Assembly (NCBI GenBank): GCA_022704145.1
Contig: JAKJGY010000010.1
Span: 1-52,850 of the forward strand
DNA from: Verrucomicrobiota bacterium
Lineage (GTDB): Bacteria; Verrucomicrobiota; Kiritimatiellia; RFP12; UBA1067
Length of the DNA stretch: 52,850 nt
Reading direction: 5' to 3'
Under the pieces are notes generated by a model. The model was not told the origin of the DNA, ran no database searches, and saw only the letters and a list, made by a program, of their open reading frames with translations. A program made the position numbers and the translations under genes. This document shows, one piece after another, positions 26,061 through 34,933 of this stretch. Position 1 is the stretch's first letter, and each line of letters opens with the position of its first letter.

Positions 26061-27560
26061 TCAGAAGCTGAAGAGCACGTCGGGATACGTCTTAGGGGTG
26101 AGGCCCGCCTGGCGGAGCACGTTGACGTGCGGCCAGAACTCGCCCGCCTCGGCGAGGTCGTGCGTGTCTGAGGCGAGGGCGAGCTTGACGCCGCGCTCGA
26201 CGCACAGCCGGATGAACTCGGGGTCGGGGCTGTCGGTGTGGAAGTTGATCTCGGCGGCCACGCCGCTGTCGGCGAGCAGGCCTGCGACCGTGGGGAACAG
26301 GTGGCGCGGCAGGTCGAGGCGGTTGCGCGCGAAGAAGCGGAACGGGTGGGCCAGGACGGCGATCGGGTGATCCACGAGGCGGGTGACGTCGCGCAGGAAG
26401 AGCGCCTCCGCCTCGGCCTGCGGGGTCACGCCCGGCACGTAGTCCTGGATGGCGTGGATCGCGCCGACGAGCAGGTCCCAGCCGTGTGCATCCTCGGGGG
26501 CGAGCAGGAGCCGCCCGTTGTCGAAGAGATCCACCTCCAGTCCGATCTTCACGAAGGGCGAGCGCAGGCGTTCGGCGAAGCGCCGGTACGCGGCCATGCG
26601 GTGCCGTCCGGGGCTTTGCCAGACCGGGCCGACGCGCGAGGGGTCGGCCTGCCACTTGAAGCTCATGGCGGCCTTCTTGTCGAAGTAGAGCTGGAAGGCG
26701 TGCTCGGTGAGGCAGAGGGTCGAGACGCCCAAGGCCTGGGACAGCGCGATACAGGAGGCGGCGTCGACGGTCGTGCCGCAGTAGGCGTGCTCGGTGTGGC
26801 AGTGGACGTCCACGAGGTTGGGGAGCGAGAGCCCCAGGCACAGCTCCTCGACTTCGGCGTGGCGGCCGTTGAGCCGCACGAGGCTGAAGCGGAAGGGGGC
26901 CTCGCAGAGGGCGGGCACGGTATGGAAGAGCACGTCCTGGTGGGCGCGCGCCTTCTGGCCTTTGTGGAAATGCCCGCTGAGCGAGAGGAAGACGCCCGCC
27001 TGGCGGTAGGCGTCGATGATCTCGGCGGCGTTGGTGGGGCGGTAGGGGTAGTGCGAGTCGATCGCCGGGTAGATGGGGCTGTGCTGGAGCGCGACCAGGG
27101 GCAGGCCGGGGTGGGCGTCCGCGAGGGCCTGGACCTGGTCGAGCGCCGCGCGGTCACGGGTGGTCTCGTGGGCGTCGTTGTAGGTGTCGGCGAAGACGAT
27201 GAAGCCGTACCCGCCGAGCTGATGCAGCCCGGGCTCACAGGCGAACTGCTGGAGGAAAGGGCCGGGGGCGGTGTCGTGGTTGCCGGGCACGGCGAGCACG
27301 GGGATGCCGCTGTGCGTCACCTCGCCGAGGAGGGCGATAAGATCGAGTTCGGCGCTGCGGTCCGTGCCGTTCTCGATCAGGTCGCCCAGCAGGACGGTCA
27401 GGTCAGGCCGCACGCCCATATGCGCCAGGCGCTGAAAGACCTTGCGCAGCAGGACGCGCGCGAGTTCGCCGCGCATGTGGGGCGGCTGCGCGTTCTGCCG
27501 CGCGAGGCCGGTGTAATGCAGGTCGGAGACCACCAGCAGGGTGAGGGAGGGTTCGCTCAT
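26061..27560 (-). CDS. fusion of a calcineurin-like metallophosphoesterase and a PHP phosphoesterase
   Basis: The 499-residue cytoplasmic protein carries two different metal-dependent phosphoesterase domains. Residues 1-240 hold SDLHYTG, LLGDLIENG, VPGNHDTAPG and LSGHFHKGQ, the complete calcineurin-like set. Residues 250-499 hold the PHP motifs VDVHCHTEHAYC, CLTEHAF, KIGLEVDLFD, LAHPFRFF and ASDTHDLAEAG, all ligands of a trinuclear centre. Each alone would act on phosphomonoesters or cyclic/nucleotide substrates; together they might run two successive hydrolyses. No signal peptide. It is transcribed away from dacC across a 331-base region and converges on the xylanase gene with an 11-base gap. 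Domain assignment is firm; substrate is unknown. Confidence 0.85.
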   Translation of the reverse strand: MSEPSLTLLVVSDLHYTGLARQNAQPPHMRGELARVLLRKVFQRLAHMGVRPDLTVLLGDLIENGTDRSAELDLIALLGEVTHSGIPVLAVPGNHDTAPGPFLQQFACEPGLHQLGGYGFIVFADTYNDAHETTRDRAALDQVQALADAHPGLPLVALQHSPIYPAIDSHYPYRPTNAAEIIDAYRQAGVFLSLSGHFHKGQKARAHQDVLFHTVPALCEAPFRFSLVRLNGRHAEVEELCLGLSLPNLVDVHCHTEHAYCGTTVDAASCIALSQALGVSTLCLTEHAFQLYFDKKAAMSFKWQADPSRVGPVWQSPGRHRMAAYRRFAERLRSPFVKIGLEVDLFDNGRLLLAPEDAHGWDLLVGAIHAIQDYVPGVTPQAEAEALFLRDVTRLVDHPIAVLAHPFRFFARNRLDLPRHLFPTVAGLLADSGVAAEINFHTDSPDPEFIRLCVERGVKLALASDTHDLAEAGEFWPHVNVLRQAGLTPKTYPDVLFSF

Positions 27561-27891
27561 GCGTGAGTCCGCTTTCCGGAAAAAGGCTGTTAGGGGGCAG
27601 AAAAAGTCCGGTTAGGGTAAGAAAACCCCTTCGGCAGGTCAACAGGAATTGAGCGAATAACGGTGGAAGCCGTCTGGAGCTTCACCGGCCGGATCGGAGG
27701 CCGGAATCCGCCTTCGCTTAGGATTCGGGTGGCGGCGGTTAGGGGAAACGTGTTTTCGCTGCGTGCCGGGATATCCGGCGCGGCGTAACGGACGCTTTTC
27801 AAACCCGGCCGAACATGATTTACTTACCGCCTTTCGTCGGACGGCCGAGGGGCCGTCAGGCGGTTGCCTACCGTTAACCCGAGGTCTTCAG
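27561..27891. other. 331-base divergent region with structured dacC leader
   Basis: No gene supported. CCGGCC with GGCCGG forms a hairpin near 27687-27705. Closer to dacC, GACGGCC (27840-27846) and GGCCGTC (27851-27857) form a seven-pair stem with a GAGG loop, enclosed by CCGCCT (27828-27833) and AGGCGG (27858-27863). The structure ends 28 bases before the dacC start and may form in the leader RNA. Confidence 0.5.
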
Positions 27892-28845
27892 ATGAACCGT
27901 TTGTTTCTCCTTCTCCTCGCCTCCTTGACCCTGTGCACGACGGCGGAGGTGCGCGCCCAGGCCAAGAGGGCGGCGGCCCCCCGCGCGCCCGTGAAAAAGG
28001 CGGCGACGCCCGCAGCCCAGCCGCAGAAGCCGGCCGGCAGCGTCTCGCGTGACCCTTACGTCGGGGCGCTGATCGTGGACGCCGACAGCGGCGCCGTGCT
28101 GTTCGCCGACCGCGCCGACGCCCCGGGGTATCCGGCGAGCACGCTCAAGCTGATGACACTGCTGGTCATCCAGGAGAAGATCGACGCGGGGCAGGTGCGG
28201 CTGGCGGACCGGGTCAAGGTGTCAGTGGCGGCCTGCAAGACCGGCGGCTCCCAGGTCTATCTCGACCCCAAGGAGAACTTCTCCGTCGAGGAGATGCTCT
28301 ACGCGATGATGATCCAGTCCGCCAATGACGCGGCGGTCGCGCTGGCCGAGCATGTCGCAGGCTCCAAGGAGGCCTTTGTCGAGCTGATGAACGCCCGCGC
28401 GCAGCAGCTCGGCATGACGAACACGCGGTTCGCCTCGGTGCACGGCCTGCCGCCCTCGGCCGGTCAGCGCCCGGATGTCTCGACGGCGCGCGACATGGGC
28501 CTCCTCGCCCGCGAACTCTGCCGCCATCCGGCGGTCTTCGCCTACACCTCCGCAACCTTCCGTCAGTTGCGCGCGGAGACCGGGAAGCCGTTCGACATGC
28601 GGACCCACAACCCGTTCCTGAAGGAGGGCGTGGAGGGGTGCGACGGCTTCAAGACCGGCTATACGGCTGCGGCGGGCTGGTCGATCGTGGTCACCGCCAA
28701 GCGAGCAGGCCGCCGTGTGATCGTGGTGGTGCTGGGGAGCACGGACCGCAAGCTGCGCGACGCTCAGGCGCGCGAGCTGCTCAGCCGGGCCTTCACCCTA
28801 CTGCCGCCGGCCGCCCCCGCCCCCGCTCCCGCCCCCGTCCCTTGA
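27892..28845 (+). CDS. D-alanyl-D-alanine carboxypeptidase (PBP5/6 type)
   Basis: A 317-residue periplasmic serine carboxypeptidase that removes the terminal D-Ala of peptidoglycan stem peptides. Signal peptide 1-21 (NRLFLLLLASLTLCTTAEVRA), then a Lys/Ala/Pro linker of about 35 residues. The penicillin-binding motifs are complete: STLK with nucleophile Ser83 and Lys86, SAND with Ser143, and KTG beginning at Lys254. The C-terminus is a Pro-Ala repeat (PAAPAPAPAPVP) in place of the second domain and amphipathic anchor of E. coli PBP5, so the protein may be soluble. The start at 27892 follows GAGG. Its last 48 bases overlap the end of the convergent AraC gene. Confidence 0.93.
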   Translation: MNRLFLLLLASLTLCTTAEVRAQAKRAAAPRAPVKKAATPAAQPQKPAGSVSRDPYVGALIVDADSGAVLFADRADAPGYPASTLKLMTLLVIQEKIDAGQVRLADRVKVSVAACKTGGSQVYLDPKENFSVEEMLYAMMIQSANDAAVALAEHVAGSKEAFVELMNARAQQLGMTNTRFASVHGLPPSAGQRPDVSTARDMGLLARELCRHPAVFAYTSATFRQLRAETGKPFDMRTHNPFLKEGVEGCDGFKTGYTAAAGWSIVVTAKRAGRRVIVVVLGSTDRKLRDAQARELLSRAFTLLPPAAPAPAPAPVP

Positions 28846-29796
28846 GCCAGGCCCGGCAGGCTCGACCTGCGTGTCGCGCAAGAGGTCGGCCGCGGTCGCG
28901 GTGCCCTCGTCCCCCGCGCGCCAGGCGAGCGGCGTGACCCCGGTCTGCCGCTTGAAAAGCGTCGCGAAATGCGGCGAGGAGGAGAAGCCGAGGTCGAGCG
29001 CGATCTGCGTGACCGGATGACAGGAGGCGCGCAGCCGGGCCTTGGCGGCCTCGATGCGGCAGGCGATCAGGAACTGGTGCGGGGGCAGGCCGGTGAGGGC
29101 CTTGAAACGGTTGATCAGGTGACCCGGCGCCAGGCCCGACGCGCGTGCGAGGTCGTCGACCGGGTACTCCTGTTCGGGCTGCCTGCGCATACGCTCGATG
29201 ACCTGCTGCAGGCGAGCGGTGGCGGAGACGCACGCGGGCGCGGACGAGGCGTCGAGCAGCGCCAGCATCAGCGCGAGGCAGGATCCGCGTAGGGCGCAGC
29301 GGCGGTAGGCGGAGTCGGGCGAGTCATAGAGCGTGAAGAGCCGCTGGAACAACTGCCGGATCGCGGCGTTGCCCGCAAAGGGCCGCTTCGGGAGCGCCCG
29401 CAGACGGTCGCTCAGCGCCTGCGCCTCTGTGCGCGGCAGGCCCAGGAAGCCCGCATGCACGGCCGGTGCGCGCACGATCATCCAGTCCAGCACCAGGCCC
29501 TTTGCATGCGTGCTGAAACGGTGCGGCAGGTTCGGCGGCGTCGCCAGGATCTGCCCCGGCAGCAGGTCGAAGGTGTCATGACCGTCCTGATAGGTCAGCG
29601 CGGTCCGCAGACAGTAGGAGATCTCGATGCAGTCCGGGTGGTGGTGCTCCGGGATCTCCGGACGCGACTTCTGATAGTGGCAGTAGCCGAGACAGGGCAC
29701 GCCCGCGATCCCCAGCCGCTCCAGATCGAGCAGCCGCCGTTCTGGCGTGTCGACATATTCGAAGTGCAGCGTCGATATGGGCGGGCCTCTTCGCAC
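28798..29796 (-). CDS. AraC-family transcriptional regulator
   Basis: A 332-residue regulator. The N-terminal half is a cupin sensor (EHHHPDCIEISY, LLPGQILATPPNLPHRF) for a sugar or similar ligand. The C-terminal AraC DNA-binding domain has two helix-turn-helix units: YPVDDLARASGLAPGHLINRFKALTG and the second ending in VTQIALDLGFSSSPHFATLFKRQTG, both typical. The start is GTG at 29796 with no strong ribosome site, so a later start is possible. A Gly-rich tail of about 20 residues (DGGGSGGGGG) comes from the overlap with dacC on the opposite strand and is probably disordered. The next leftward gene, 45 bases to its right, is a second AraC-type regulator; the pair may share a transcript. Confidence 0.88.
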   Translation of the reverse strand: MRRGPPISTLHFEYVDTPERRLLDLERLGIAGVPCLGYCHYQKSRPEIPEHHHPDCIEISYCLRTALTYQDGHDTFDLLPGQILATPPNLPHRFSTHAKGLVLDWMIVRAPAVHAGFLGLPRTEAQALSDRLRALPKRPFAGNAAIRQLFQRLFTLYDSPDSAYRRCALRGSCLALMLALLDASSAPACVSATARLQQVIERMRRQPEQEYPVDDLARASGLAPGHLINRFKALTGLPPHQFLIACRIEAAKARLRASCHPVTQIALDLGFSSSPHFATLFKRQTGVTPLAWRAGDEGTATAADLLRDTQVEPAGPGSRDGGGSGGGGGRRQ

Positions 29797-29841
29797 ATTC
29801 CCACTTTACGCGCGGCCCCTGCGGCCGTCAACGCCCATCCG

Positions 29842-30765
29842 TCACAAAATTTCCGCACCGGAAGACGAGGGGGCGCCGCGGCCGGTACGCCGGCGGGCCT
29901 GCAGCCGGTACGCGAGCGGCGTCAGCCCCGTATGCTTCTTGAAGGCCGTGGCGAAGTACTGGCTCGTACGGAATCCGGTGTCGAGCGCGATGGCCGTGAC
30001 CGGTTCGCGCGACGTACTGAGACGCTCCTTGGCCCGCGCGACACGCCGTAACGTGACGTAGTTGCCCGGCGCGCTGCCGACCTCGCGCTTGAACTGCGCC
30101 TTGAAGTGCGAGACCGACAAGCCCGCGACCGCCGCCAGGTCAGACACCGAGAGCGCCTCGTCGCTGAGCCGCTCCTCCACCGCTGCCTGCACCTTGCGGA
30201 TCGCCGCGTGGATCGGCCGCTCCGCGTGACGCCGCGCGTCGTGCAGCACATCCAGCACGAAACGCAACGCCCAGTTCTGCAGCTCGGCGATGCGGAACGG
30301 CGACTGGGGGTTGTCGAACACGGCGAACATCCGCTCGAGGCAGGCCTTGAGCTGGGGCCGCCCGCTGAAGTGGCGCTGCGGCGCGCGCAGGAGCGCGTCC
30401 ACCAGGCTGCGGCCGACCGCAGGGGGCAGGTTGAGGAAACGTTCGCCGCGCCGCGGCACGCGGATCAGCAGCCAGTAGAGCCGCCCGCGGTTCTCCGGCG
30501 CCGGGCCCGTGCCGTGGCGCTCGTTCGGCAGCACCAGCAGCAGGTCGCCCCCGCGCAGCAGATAGCGCCGACCTTCGACCACATAGGGCTGCTCGCCTTC
30601 ATCCAGCAGGCAGATCTCAAACATATCGCCGTGCGTGTGGTGCGACAGCGCGCGGCGGGCCTGCGCGTAGTGGTAACGCCCCAGCACCATGATGTCGGAC
30701 AGCCCCAACGTGCGGAAGTCGGCGATCTTGCGCTGGGCGGAAGGGTCGATCAGGATATTCAGCAT
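29842..30765 (-). CDS. AraC-family regulator divergent from the UroD-like gene
   Basis: A 307-residue AraC-type activator. Cupin sensor in residues 1-150 (HHTHGDMFEICLLDEGEQ, LRGGDLLLVLPNERHG) and a C-terminal AraC domain (LSVSDLAAVAGLSVSHFKAQ and VTAIALDTGFRTSQYFATAF). The open frame extends far upstream, but homology starts at MLNILIDPS, so I place the start at 30765. It is transcribed divergently from the UroD-like gene with a 78-base shared region containing CGTACGGCCATACG near 30775-30788, an imperfect inverted site. Divergent location suggests it controls the UroD/DUF6807/Gfo-Idh cluster. It shares overall design with the AraC gene next to it, so the two may be an old duplication. Confidence 0.87.
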   Translation of the reverse strand: MLNILIDPSAQRKIADFRTLGLSDIMVLGRYHYAQARRALSHHTHGDMFEICLLDEGEQPYVVEGRRYLLRGGDLLLVLPNERHGTGPAPENRGRLYWLLIRVPRRGERFLNLPPAVGRSLVDALLRAPQRHFSGRPQLKACLERMFAVFDNPQSPFRIAELQNWALRFVLDVLHDARRHAERPIHAAIRKVQAAVEERLSDEALSVSDLAAVAGLSVSHFKAQFKREVGSAPGNYVTLRRVARAKERLSTSREPVTAIALDTGFRTSQYFATAFKKHTGLTPLAYRLQARRRTGRGAPSSSGAEIL

Positions 30766-30843
30766 GTTCAAAATCGTACGGCCATACGTCCGTGAAAGCA
30801 AGCCAAACCGTTTTCTGCTAGGATCCGTGACAGTGGTAATCAG

Positions 30844-31896
30844 ATGACCCGACGCGACAACATCCTGCGGGCGGCCCGCTTCGAGCGGCCGGAGTCGATC
30901 CCGATGACGTTCCACGTCAATGCGGCGTGCTGGCACCACTATGACCAGGAGGCGCTGAAGGAGCTGCTTGAGGCGCACCCGCGGCTCTTTCCGGGCTACC
31001 GGCGGCCGGCCGGGAAGGTCACGCCGGAGTACGCGCTCAACGCGCGCGCCGGCCGCCCCTACACCGACCCGTGGGGCTGCGTGTGGGAGACGGCGGACGA
31101 TGGCATCACCGGCTCGGTACACACCCATCCGCTCGCGGAGTGGTCGGCGTTCGACGGCTATGCCGCGCCTGACCCGGCTGTCACGGACGGGACTTTCCCG
31201 CTCGACTGGGCCGGGGTCGAGGCCGACGTCGCGCGCGCCCGCCAGCAGGGCGAGCTGGTGTGGGGCGGCCTGCCGCACGGCCACACCTTCCTGCGCCTCC
31301 AGGATCTGCGCGGCTATGAGAGCCTGGTCTACGACATGTGCGACGGGCACCCGGACCTGCCGCGCCTGATCGGTCTGGTGGAACGCTTCAATCTGTCTAT
31401 CGTAGAACGTTGGATGGCGCTGGAACCGGACATTTTCAGTTACCCCGAAGACCTCGGCATGCAGGTCGGGCCGATGCTCTCGCCGCAACACTTCCGCCAC
31501 TTCATCAAGCCCTCGTACGAGCGTCTGATGCGGCCCGCGCGCGAGCGCGGCTGTATCGTGGAGATGCACGCCGACGGCGACGTGCGCACGCTGGCCGCGG
31601 ATCTGGTCGAAGCGGGCGTGCAGGTCGTTAACCTTCAGGATCTTGTCAACGGGGTCGATTGGATCGCCGCGACCTTCGCGGGTAAGGTGTGCGTGCACCT
31701 CGACCTCGACCGCCAGAGCGTGACCCCCTTCGGCACGCCCGCCGACATCGACGCCCTGGTGCGCGACGAAGTCGAGAAGATCGGCTCCCGCGAAGGCGGG
31801 CTGATGATGATCTACGGGCTCTATCCGGGCGTGCCCCTCGCGAATGTGAAAGCGGTGATGGACGCCATGGAACGGTACATGGGATACTACAGTTAA
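30844..31896 (+). CDS. uroporphyrinogen decarboxylase superfamily protein (not HemE)
   Basis: A 350-residue cytoplasmic protein of the URO-D superfamily, which covers HemE and many corrinoid methyltransferases (MtaA/MtbA type). It starts MTRRDNILRAARFERPE, a typical opening (RENILRALRFERPDRIP). Features include IFSYPEDLGMQVGPMLSPQHF, VEMHADGDVRTLAADLVEAG and VNLQDLVNG, matching the catabolic branch rather than heme synthesis. In PVC genomes such genes sit beside sugar catabolic clusters, as here: DUF6807 and two Gfo/Idh/MocA genes follow. Reaction unknown; methyl transfer or a decarboxylation is possible. A short A/G spacer lies before the ATG, with a weak ribosome site GTGGTAA. The divergent AraC gene is the probable regulator. 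Confidence 0.82.
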   Translation: MTRRDNILRAARFERPESIPMTFHVNAACWHHYDQEALKELLEAHPRLFPGYRRPAGKVTPEYALNARAGRPYTDPWGCVWETADDGITGSVHTHPLAEWSAFDGYAAPDPAVTDGTFPLDWAGVEADVARARQQGELVWGGLPHGHTFLRLQDLRGYESLVYDMCDGHPDLPRLIGLVERFNLSIVERWMALEPDIFSYPEDLGMQVGPMLSPQHFRHFIKPSYERLMRPARERGCIVEMHADGDVRTLAADLVEAGVQVVNLQDLVNGVDWIAATFAGKVCVHLDLDRQSVTPFGTPADIDALVRDEVEKIGSREGGLMMIYGLYPGVPLANVKAVMDAMERYMGYYS

Positions 31897-31920
31897 CGCC
31901 TTACAAACGAACAACAGGCA

Positions 31921-32032
31921 TGAATAACAAGCTGTTTTGGAAGGGTGGAATACTGGAAGGTTGGAAGAGCACTTCGGCTGCTTCTGTCTCAACTCCCATC
32001 ATTCCATCATTTCTGTATTCCAGTTTGGGTGC
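31921..32032. repeat. low-complexity TGGAA/TTCCA intergenic element
   Basis: Runs based on TGGAA (31938-31966: TTGGAAGGGTGGAATACTGG and onward) are mirrored downstream by ATTCCATCATTTCTGTATTCC (split across 32010-32031 region), so GGAATAC (31948-31954) and GTATTCC (32015-32021) can pair. Similar fragments are commonly seen between genes in this bacterial group, to my recollection. Confidence 0.4.
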
Positions 32033-32074
32033 ATGAGTTATTGAATAGCCAATAATCAGCAAGGAACGTGTCAG

Positions 32075-34897
32075 ATGAAACACACTCCCTTCACAAGCGC
32101 GGCCTTCTGGCTCGGAGCCTGTCTCGCCGGTAGCGCCCGCGCGGAGCTGGCGATCCGTGTCGAGGAGGCGGCGCAGCGCTACACGGTTGAGGAGGCGGGG
32201 AAGCCTGTGCTCACCTATAACTTCGGCCCCGTGCCGGTGCCGGCGGGCGTCAGCGGCAAGTACGCCGTCGCACGCGGCGACTACGTTCACCCGCTCTACG
32301 GTCCGGACGGCCAAGTCCTGACGACCGACTATTCGCCGGACCATCCGCATCATCGCGGCCTCTACTGGGCGTGGCCGGAGGTGACCTATAAAGGCGAGAC
32401 CCGCGACCTGCACGCGCTGCAAGGGGTCTTCGCGCGGCCGGTGCGGATCGTGCGGCAGGAGGCCTCGGCGCAGGCCGCCGTGCTGGAGGCGGAGAATGTC
32501 TGGAAGTGGGGCGACCAGGAGGAGATCGTGCGCGAGCACGCCACGCTCACGGTTCGCGCCGCGCAGGGCGGTCTCAGGGCGCTCGACTTCTCCTTCCGTT
32601 TCGAGGCGCTCCAGCCCGGCGTGACGCTCGCCCGCCGGAGCAAGAACCAGTATGGCGGTTTCAACCTGCGCTTCTCGCCGCGGGAGCGCCAGACCATCGA
32701 GAAGCACACCGGCAGCGCGGCGGCATATCCGCACGTGGCGTGGGCTGCGCTGACGGGCGTTCCGCCCGGCGGCCAGGGGCCGGTCGGCGTCCTGCTGTTC
32801 CAGAAGCCGACCAACCCCGGTTATCCCGGCGACTGGCAGGACTATCCGAACCTGAACTGGCTGCAGCCCACCTTTCCGGCGGCGGGCGCGGCCTATGCCC
32901 TGGTGCCCGGCAAGCCGCTCGTGCTGGAATACCGCGTGCTCGTCCGCAGCGGCGAAGGGCTGAAGGCCGACCCGGCCGCCCTGTTCGCCGCGTACGCCGA
33001 AGGCTGCCCCGACCCGCTCGCCGCGCTCGCGGGATACAAGATCGGCGACAGCCGGGAGGCTCTGGCCGTCTTTGAGGAGGGCCTGCGCGTGTGCACGCCT
33101 GCCGAGCGCGCGGCGGCCGAACGACGACTGCTCAAGCTGCTCGCGGCACAACCCTCGCCGGACCTCACGCGCTGGGCCTGCCGCCAGCTTCAGCTCGTCG
33201 GCGGCCCCGCGAGCGTCCCGGCGCTGGCGCCGCTGCTCACGGGCGAAGCCTGGCAGGAGGCGTGCGACGCCTTGCTCGCCCTGCCGGGTCCGGAAGGCGC
33301 GGACGCCCTGCTGGCCGCGTTGCCCGCGCTTGTCCCGCCGCGTCGCGCCACCGTGCTTCATGCGCTGGGGCTCAAGCGCCATACGGCCGCCGTGCCCGCT
33401 CTGGCGCGCGCGGCGGCGTCGCAGGACGCGGCAGTCCGCGAGGCGGCCCTGACCGCGCTCGGCCGCATCGCCACGCCGGAGGCGGCGGACGCGCTGCTCG
33501 GCCGCCAGACCGCCGGCGCGGCCGCGGCCAGCGAGTTCGAGGCCCGCCTGCTGTGCGCGCAAGGCCTGGCCGGGTCGTCGCGCGATGACCCTGCGGCGAA
33601 AGCGCCTCTTCACGGGCTGGCGCACCTTGCGCGTGCCGCCGCGCTCCTCGCCTCGGTGCGCGATGACCCCGCGGCGACGGCGCCCCAGCGCGCGGCGGCC
33701 TTTCTCGGGCTGGCGCGCCTCGCGCCGGCCGAAAACGTGGACGCCGTGCTGACCGCGCTGGCCGGCACCGACGCCCACCTGCGCCGCGCCGCTGCGGCCG
33801 CGCTGCAGGAATACGACGTCGCGGCCCTCGCGCGCCTGCGGCCGCGCTTCGCCAGCCTGCCGCGCGAGGCCCGGCTCGCGGTGCTGGCGGCGTGGGGCGG
33901 CCGCGGTGTGGCGGCGGCCGAACCCGAACTCCTGGGCTGTCTCGCGGGCGGCGACGAGGCCGAGCGTCTCGCCGCTGTGCGCGCCTTGTGTACGGCGGGC
34001 GGCGCGGCCGCTGTGCCGCCCCTGCTCACGCTGGCCGGGGCCGACACGGGCGACTTCGGCCGCGAGGCCGAGGCGGCGCTGCGCCAGCTTCCGGGCGCGG
34101 GCGTGTCTGGCGCGCTGCAGCAGGAGGCGCGCTCCGGCGAGCCCAAGCGCGCGGCCAGGGCTCTCGTGCGGCTCGCCGAGCGCAAGGACGCCGGCCACCT
34201 CGCGTTCCTGCTGGGGCTCGTCAAGGAGGGCGACACGCGTCAGCGCGAGGACGCGCTGGACGCGCTCAAGCGCTTTGCGGACGGCGACACGCTGACGGCG
34301 CTGGGCCAGGCCCTGGCCGAGCGGCCCGAGCAGGAGGAGGCGCTCGCGCAGACGATGCTCGCCATCTGCCAGCGCCAGGCCGTCCCGCCCGAGGTGCAGC
34401 GCGTGGCGCTCAGGGCCGCGTGTGCCGGCGCCCGCGGCGAACGTGCGCGCGCGTTGCTCCGAGAGCGGCTCGCCGAGCTGGACACGGTCAGCCTCGCGCG
34501 CGGCAAGAAGGTCACCTCCTCGCACCCGTGGCAGGGCGACCTGCGCCCTGAGCGTGCGGTGGACGGCAACCCCGAGACCTACTGGAGCTGCGCCTTCTCG
34601 CCGTCGTGGCTGCAGGTCGATCTGGGCGCGGTCCAGAGCGTGTCGCGCGTCGGGGTGGTCAATTTCGTCGATGGCGCGCGCTACTACCAGTTCAAGGTCG
34701 AGGTGTCACCGGACGGCGCAGCCTGGACGTGTGTCGGCGACCTGAGCGCGAATACGGCCCCGGCCACGAAGGAGGGGGTGACCTTCTCGTTTCAGGCTGT
34801 GGCGGCGCGGTACGTAAGGGTGACGATGCTCAAGAACAGCGCCAACCCCGGGATGCACATTTCGGAACTCAGCGTGTTCGGAGGAGGCGCGCCCTGA
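32075..34897 (+). CDS. secreted DUF6807/PmoA-like protein with HEAT repeats and a discoidin domain
   Basis: A 940-residue exported protein in three parts. After a 22-residue signal peptide, residues 25-310 are a DUF6807 (PmoA-like) beta domain with the signature SPDHPHHRGLYWAW and GLLLFQKP-type strands; this domain is frequent beside sugar oxidoreductases and its function is unknown. Residues 315-790 are Ala-rich HEAT/armadillo-like repeats. Residues 800-940 are an F5/8 type C domain (HPWQGDLRPERAVDGNPETY and RYVRVTM, ending ELSVFGGG). The start at 32075 follows AAGGA 14 bases upstream. It belongs to the cluster with the UroD-like and Gfo/Idh genes. The HEAT region may bind partner proteins. 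The naming PmoA refers to a domain-family label, not a proven methane oxygenase. Confidence 0.84.
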   Translation: MKHTPFTSAAFWLGACLAGSARAELAIRVEEAAQRYTVEEAGKPVLTYNFGPVPVPAGVSGKYAVARGDYVHPLYGPDGQVLTTDYSPDHPHHRGLYWAWPEVTYKGETRDLHALQGVFARPVRIVRQEASAQAAVLEAENVWKWGDQEEIVREHATLTVRAAQGGLRALDFSFRFEALQPGVTLARRSKNQYGGFNLRFSPRERQTIEKHTGSAAAYPHVAWAALTGVPPGGQGPVGVLLFQKPTNPGYPGDWQDYPNLNWLQPTFPAAGAAYALVPGKPLVLEYRVLVRSGEGLKADPAALFAAYAEGCPDPLAALAGYKIGDSREALAVFEEGLRVCTPAERAAAERRLLKLLAAQPSPDLTRWACRQLQLVGGPASVPALAPLLTGEAWQEACDALLALPGPEGADALLAALPALVPPRRATVLHALGLKRHTAAVPALARAAASQDAAVREAALTALGRIATPEAADALLGRQTAGAAAASEFEARLLCAQGLAGSSRDDPAAKAPLHGLAHLARAAALLASVRDDPAATAPQRAAAFLGLARLAPAENVDAVLTALAGTDAHLRRAAAAALQEYDVAALARLRPRFASLPREARLAVLAAWGGRGVAAAEPELLGCLAGGDEAERLAAVRALCTAGGAAAVPPLLTLAGADTGDFGREAEAALRQLPGAGVSGALQQEARSGEPKRAARALVRLAERKDAGHLAFLLGLVKEGDTRQREDALDALKRFADGDTLTALGQALAERPEQEEALAQTMLAICQRQAVPPEVQRVALRAACAGARGERARALLRERLAELDTVSLARGKKVTSSHPWQGDLRPERAVDGNPETYWSCAFSPSWLQVDLGAVQSVSRVGVVNFVDGARYYQFKVEVSPDGAAWTCVGDLSANTAPATKEGVTFSFQAVAARYVRVTMLKNSANPGMHISELSVFGGGAP

Positions 34898-34933
34898 CGC
34901 GGCACGCAACTTGCTTTTAAGAGAAAGGCAAAG

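Noticed and set aside
30844..31896. HemE, the heme-pathway uroporphyrinogen decarboxylase
   Set aside because: The sequence follows the catabolic/methyltransferase branch, and no other heme gene is nearby.
31901..34525. An 874-residue leftward open frame
   Set aside because: Complement of the DUF6807-HEAT gene; composition is Arg/Gly/Ala-rich without domains. The rightward frame carries clear domains.
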